A stretch of DNA of 64,000 bases from Diadema setosum (Eukaryota; Echinodermata; Echinoidea; Diadematoida; Diadematidae): positions 8,214,608-8,278,607 of the forward strand of contig CM067075.1 in NCBI GenBank assembly GCA_033980235.1, read 5' to 3'. Below are positions 59,358-64,000 of this stretch, piece by piece. Position 1 is the stretch's first letter; each line of letters opens with the position of its first letter. Under the pieces are notes generated by a model. The model was not told where the DNA came from. It did no database searches and saw only the letters and a list, made by a program, of their open reading frames with translations. Made by a program: the position numbers and the translations under genes.

Positions 59358-61260
59358 CAGGTTCGTAAGTTCGGGTTGTCCGTCTTTCCGTTCGTCCGTC
59401 CGTAATCAATATTTTGTCGGCAGCGTAACTAAAAAACTGTTTTGGGTACCCTAATGAAACTTGTCATGTTGTATGTGTAGGAGTGGGCGAAGTTGTGCCT
59501 ATCACCTTTTGGATGCAAATGCTCACGGTCAAAGGTCAAGATCAAATGCTTAAAATTGCACTATTTCCCCCATATGTATGCAATGCCGGCAGGTATTTTT
59601 TTTTTTTTTTTGAAACGTAGTGTATACATGTCGGAGAGAGTTTGGAGCTATTAGGTCAAAGGTCAAGTGAATATGTTAAAATTTCATTTTTCTTCATATC
59701 TCGGAAATGGTTCAAGGTATCTTCATAGAACTTGGTTTGATTTGATTTGATATGTGGTTGCTGTATTATCATTGTACATACACATACATGTACATGTGTA
59801 TGTATACATAAACATGAGTTGTTCACAGATTATTTCTTCTTCACTGCCTTTACACAATGTACAGCAAAACGTATGAGCAATACAACAATGAATAATACAG
59901 TGGGGCTACAGCTAAATATGGCTTGATTTGCGTGCAGCCCCCGTACATAATAAACATCGGAAAGAGAATAGGAGGGAGGGATGACTTGCATAGAGATAGG
60001 ATAGTAGAAAGGAGAAAGGAAAAGGAGAGGTCTGTCTGCTTTCACGAAAGGTTTACATAAAGTAAGTTCACCTGTATCACTGATCAGTAAGGCATGACAA
60101 AATATTTTCTCACCGAGGTACAGGTGAACAGTTAATACATTTCATAGTCTTTTACATGATTACGTAATAGATTAAATGCGTCGATATTTCTGCGAAAGAA
60201 TTCCGTGTATAATACACTAACAATGACAACGAAATTACTGATAACCAGAAAGCAACATTGTTTTCACAGCTTTCCTAAAAGAGTACATTGACTTTAAACT
60301 TCGAATTTCAGAAGTAAGAGAATCCCAAACATTGGGTCCGGTGTGTCTAACAGAATTCAGAGCCATTACTGTTTTAGGATTATATAAATGAAATTTATCA
60401 GATTGTCATGTGGGATAACAATGTATGTTCTTGTGTAACTGAAAAAGTGAGAAAAAAGAAGATGGCAACTGACCATTATGTAAGCGAAACATAAAGAGTG
60501 AATTTTGCAAAAAAAAATAATGTCATTTTCCTGAAGTGTTTTTAATTCTACGAATAAATTTAATTCATATGCATGTACTAACTGGCAGTGATTATCTGTG
60601 GAATTTGGGGGCCATGGGGTCGACGGTCCAAGGTCGAGGTCAACTCTTCACTATTTCCCTCATATCCATGCATTAGATGTAAGATTTTTTAGAAATTTAG
60701 TGCATACATGTGTAACCCCAAAAGAAATTCGCTTGGAAAGGTTTTTTGGCCAAAAAGTCAAAGGTCAAGTGAAAATGCTAAATTTCAGTTCTTCCTCCAT
60801 ATCTCGGAAGTGGCTCAAGGTATCATCATGTTTAATGATACATTTTCATGTTTGTACTGCCTGACAGTGACTCGCTTGGGAATTTTAGAGTCATAGGGTC
60901 AAAGGTAAAGGGTCAAAGGCCAGGTTAAAATGCTAAAATTTTGCTATTTAATTCTGAAATTAAACTTTTTCTCCTCACCTTGGAAATTACTCAATGTATA
61001 GACTTATAAAAGGGTCAAAAGTTATGTAAAATTCCTTAAATCCCCAAATACCAGCACTCTTAGACAATGTGGCCATTCAGCCAATTAAACCTCTAGTTCA
61101 ACGAAAGTGAATAATCAACACATTTGTGATTAACATGTCATCTTAATATTTGCCAACTATGTGAAACTGTCGTCACACAATGTCAAGACGTACTATAGAC
61201 TTAGTGGGAGACCCATGCGTTGTGGCGGAGGCATACTAGTCGCCATAGCGACATTTCTAG
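59358..61260 (+). mobile_element. Helitron-like element interrupted by a LINE tail
   Basis: Begins within TTCGGGTTGTCCGTC (the terminal ATGCCTCCGCC is missing), has AAGGTCAAAGGTCA words, and ends GTGGCGGAGGCATACT, GTCGC-CATA-GCGAC, ATTTCTAG. The LINE fragment at 59,737-60,545 splits it between TCTTCATAGAACTTGG and ATATGCATGTACTAACTGGC. Confidence 0.7.
59737..60545 (-). mobile_element. CR1/L2-like LINE 3' fragment
   Basis: On minus, the frame shows SVRHTGPNVWDSLTSEIRSL and KAVKTMLLSGYQ-stop, the typical extreme C-terminus of CR1/L2-type ORF2 (GPNVWxSLxxEIR). A 3' UTR follows and ends in (ATCAA)n. The 5' end is lost. Confidence 0.75.
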
Positions 61261-61376
61261 TTATTATTATTTTGTATATACTATTTCATGTATGTATATT
61301 ATGTTTCTTTCTCCGTTTGAGCAGATGAACTTCCTGGCCAGATATCAATCGGTTCTTTGCTGTTGTTCTAAACCTA

Positions 61377-63360
61377 TAGTTTCTAAAGTTTCTCCTCGAG
61401 GAAAATGAGATGAAAAAGAGATGGTGATTTCAAAAAAACGTCCAGGCGTTTTCAATGAATGATCCGTTTACTGTATACTGCTGTCTACCATCGACTTGTG
61501 AAATTGAATAATGGGAAACGACCGGCCTCTCTTATCTTTTTTTCCAAAATGCCTTCCAAATGTTTAAGGCAATGTTTTCTTCTTCGTTGTTTCTTTTTTG
61601 TTTATTTTGACGTGTGTTCTTAGGGCATGCATTAAACATTGCTAAATATATATTCTATTTCATTCTCTGCTTTCATAAATGTGACCCTGCATCACAAAAC
61701 AACCACAAAGTCGCCAGACATGGATTTTTAGTTAAGGGCAGATTCTGAAAGAGCAGACTCTAAGCTTTAAAATGATGTATAACTCAACTCAAATGGACTT
61801 TGCTAACCTATCTAAATACTAGAAAGAAAGCACACACCCTGGAAAAGTGTGAACTGAGAAAAGAGGCTCTTAAGTAACGCAGGGTCTATTCAAGCACTTG
61901 ATCTTTACAAAGCCGTGCTAGCTGTGCAATGAAAGGGACAAAACATAGGAAGTAGACCACCAGAGCAACAACAATGAAGGGATTATTGGATTAAGCTGAA
62001 ATTGAAAATGTTCTATCAACACATTCTGTGCATGATTAATGCCAACTTTCAATGCAGTAGAATTATTCTGTCAAGAGTTATTGGACTTGAAAGTGAAAGG
62101 TATGTAAAGGATTTCAAGAAATAAAAATAAAAAGGTGACTCTAAGAGGTACCTGATCATTCTACTCCCCCCCAAAAAAAAAAAATGGTTGTAGAAAAACT
62201 ACTGAAAACACACTTTCCCATTCATGTTATGATCCGAAACTTAAAAATAATATAGAGGAAGGATAGCTCTTTCAGAAAATATGAAAAACTCAAGATTGAC
62301 TTGGTAGACCCATTTCACCTTTTTTGAGTCCTCACGTAAAATCGAAGGGTGCGACTTTTTGTTCTTTTGTGATGCACGGTCACAAATAGCTATCCATGTT
62401 TGTAAATATTATCAATTCACTTGCTATCAATCCTAATTGAGTCACATGTAAGATTTTTTTTTCAGCTATTGTATCTTGGGAACTTGGTGTTTGTACTGTT
62501 ATATAGATAAATTCAAAACATAAAAGCAATGTATTATGATCCTTTAAATAAGCAAAAAATAAAAGAAAAAGAAACAGCAATAATTTCCACACGTACGATA
62601 ACATTAATTCTATTATATATATTGAGTAATATTGTAAATACGGGCAAACTGTCGCTCAGAACAGCAAGGTGTAATATGAACAAAAACGTGCTGCTGTCGT
62701 TTTAGGGAAAATAATATCAGTATAGGAAAGCGTGCTCCCCCCCCCCCCCCCCAAAAAAAAAGTGAATACCGATAATGATAATAATTACTGTTTCTAAAGT
62801 TCCTATAAGACTTAAGTAAAGTCAATGCTGGCGAAAATAGACGTAATGGGAAACGAATGACCTCTCATATTCTTATCCAAAATGCCTTTCAAATGTTTTA
62901 GGCGATGTTTGCTTCTTCGTTGTTTCTTCTTTGTTTTTGTTTTTTTTTTTTTTGTTATCATGACGTGTGTTCTTAGGGCATGAACTATACATTGTTATAA
63001 GTGGTTTTTTTTTTCATTCTCTGCTTTCATTAATAGCTTTCCATGTTGTAAGTTATCAATACACTTGCTAACAATCTTATGAAATCATGTATAAGTGTTT
63101 TTTATCCAATTTATCTTTGGAACTTGGTGTCTGTACTGTTATTTTCAAATAAGCAATGTATTATGATTCTTCAATAAAAATATACATATATTTCCCACAC
63201 TTATCATGAAATAAATCATAATAATGAATTGTAAATACGGGCAAACTGTCACTCAGAAAAGCGCGGTATATGAAAAACATGTTGCTGTCATTTTAGTAAA
63301 AATAACATTTGTGTAGGACATCATCGCTAAAAAAAAAAATAATAATGATAACAACAATTA
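61377..63360. repeat. Local tandem duplication, about 0.6-kb unit
   Basis: Unit 1 (61,377-62,790 including a MITE) and unit 2 (62,791-63,360) share AATGGGAAACGA, TCCAAAATGCCT, GACGTGTGTTCTTAGGGCAT, TTCATTCTCTGCTTTCAT and CGGGCAAACTGTC. No convincing exon is seen; a possible segment at 63,369-63,433 with a GTGAGT donor is weak. Confidence 0.75.
61681..62383. mobile_element. 703-bp MITE in duplication unit 1
   Basis: Ends GTGACCCTGCATCACAAAAC and GTTCTTTTGTGATGCACGGT-CAC are inverted. Flanked by AAAT (61,677-61,680; 62,384-62,387). Unit 2 has CTTTCATTAATAGCTTTCC uninterrupted at about 63,025, so the insertion followed the duplication. Confidence 0.85.
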
Positions 63361-63537
63361 CTTTTAGGTTCCACGTTTGCAAACAAAGTCTTGTATTTGC
63401 CTCAACCCAAGTCAGTGCATGTGAAAATAGACGTGAGTATTGCGGCACAGCATGTTACACAAGTTTAAGACAGAAGATTGACATATTCTTACAGCGCATA
63501 TTTCACTTTTTCACTTCATAATCATAATAGTGAATAG

Positions 63538-63571
<34 letters not shown>
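63538..63571. repeat. (TTG)n microsatellite
   Basis: Eleven TTG units. Confidence 0.97.
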
Positions 63572-63573
<2 letters not shown>

Positions 63574-63639
63574 GCCCAATAATACTAAGTACTTTTGCCG
63601 CATTTTCGCAACAGCCAATGACATAGTGAGTTATTGTGA

Positions 63640-64000
63640 CAGAAGGAAGTATTATCCATTTTAGTGGATTTTGCTATCAAAATTGGATATATGATATATG
63701 CAATATTGAGTCAAAGTCACTCTAGATTAGGTGCGCATTCATACGTGTCTATAGAATACAAGCAGTGCATTGAGTTTGCCAGATTGGGATTACGTAATAA
63801 TATATTTGGCAACGACTGCAAAGATTTTAATAAATGCGTAAATAAAGAGCCTGAAAAAAGTGCGCAGTACCTTTTGATTATGTTTTGTACCCCAAAGATG
63901 TTAAAATACCTAGATAAAGTTAATATATGTAATACAATTACTAGAAATATTCATCCTGACCAAAACATTGTCATTAAAACCACACCAGAAATTTTGAATG
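63640..64000 (+). CDS. Unknown partial open frame running off the window end
   Basis: From a TGA at 63,637-63,639 the frame is open for 120 codons to the window edge in AT-rich DNA; the first ATG is at 63,691. Composition looks protein-like: AILSQSHSRLGAHSYVSIEY, then CIEFARLGLRNNIFGNDC with several Cys, a Lys/Asn-rich centre, SAQYLLIMFCTPKML and HPDQNIVIKTTPEI. A TTGTGACAG just before codon 2 (63,643) could be a splice acceptor in phase 0. No family is recognised and no copy exists elsewhere in the window. It could be a host exon or part of an element beyond the window. Confidence 0.5.

Overview
This is a gene-poor, repeat-dense stretch of an animal genome. Most likely it is a marine invertebrate and perhaps an echinoderm; the phylum is inferred from overall repeat style, not proven. 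Supporting signs are AT-rich introns with GT-AG splice sites, tRNA-derived SINE-like copies, CR1/L2-like LINE remnants, a PIF/Harbinger remnant, TTAA-type MITEs and many microsatellites. No rRNA, canonical tRNA, CRISPR array or bacterial-type gene was seen.

Layout: (1) 1-8.3 kb has a 15-bp minisatellite, a SINE-like copy, a palindromic MITE relic, perfect hairpins and otherwise unassigned AT-rich DNA. (2) 8,277-18,490 is a 10.2-kb foldback transposon with about 1-kb inverted arms. Nested inside it is a 3.47-kb element (11,188-14,653) built of inverted satellite arrays. A second, inverted 7.0-kb copy lies at 52,337-59,336. It lacks the nested element and so records its empty target site, but carries its own 360-bp TTAA MITE. 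(3) 18.5-25.8 kb contains a dispersed TTTCGGAGGTGACA motif, a 200-bp tandem repeat, a palindromic MITE, and a SINE plus minisatellite pair that mirrors the window start. (4) 26.3-52.3 kb is a tandemly duplicated array of short exon-like segments. Nearly all begin with two bases and end with one (phase 1-1), so any can be joined in frame to any other. I name the recurring types A, B, C and D plus upstream L-type exons. D ends in a stop codon conserved between divergent copies. I do not recognise the protein.

The array has been heavily used as an insertion target. A Helitron-like element splits one B exon; an element with an AACGTTTT-rich body splits another. A GGTGTTAA-rich MITE pair lies upstream. 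A LINE, itself hit by a Harbinger element with 24-bp perfect TIRs, sits after a duplicated L exon. A piggyBac-like MITE follows the fifth A exon, and the foldback copy 2 lies just before a start-codon-like sequence. Paralogous empty sites within the window allow many boundaries to be placed exactly.

(5) 59.3-64 kb has another Helitron-like element containing a LINE tail, a local tandem duplication with a 703-bp MITE in one unit, and an open frame of 120 codons running off the window end. That last open frame and the array exons are the only candidate host coding sequences; the rest is mobile-element derived or unassigned.
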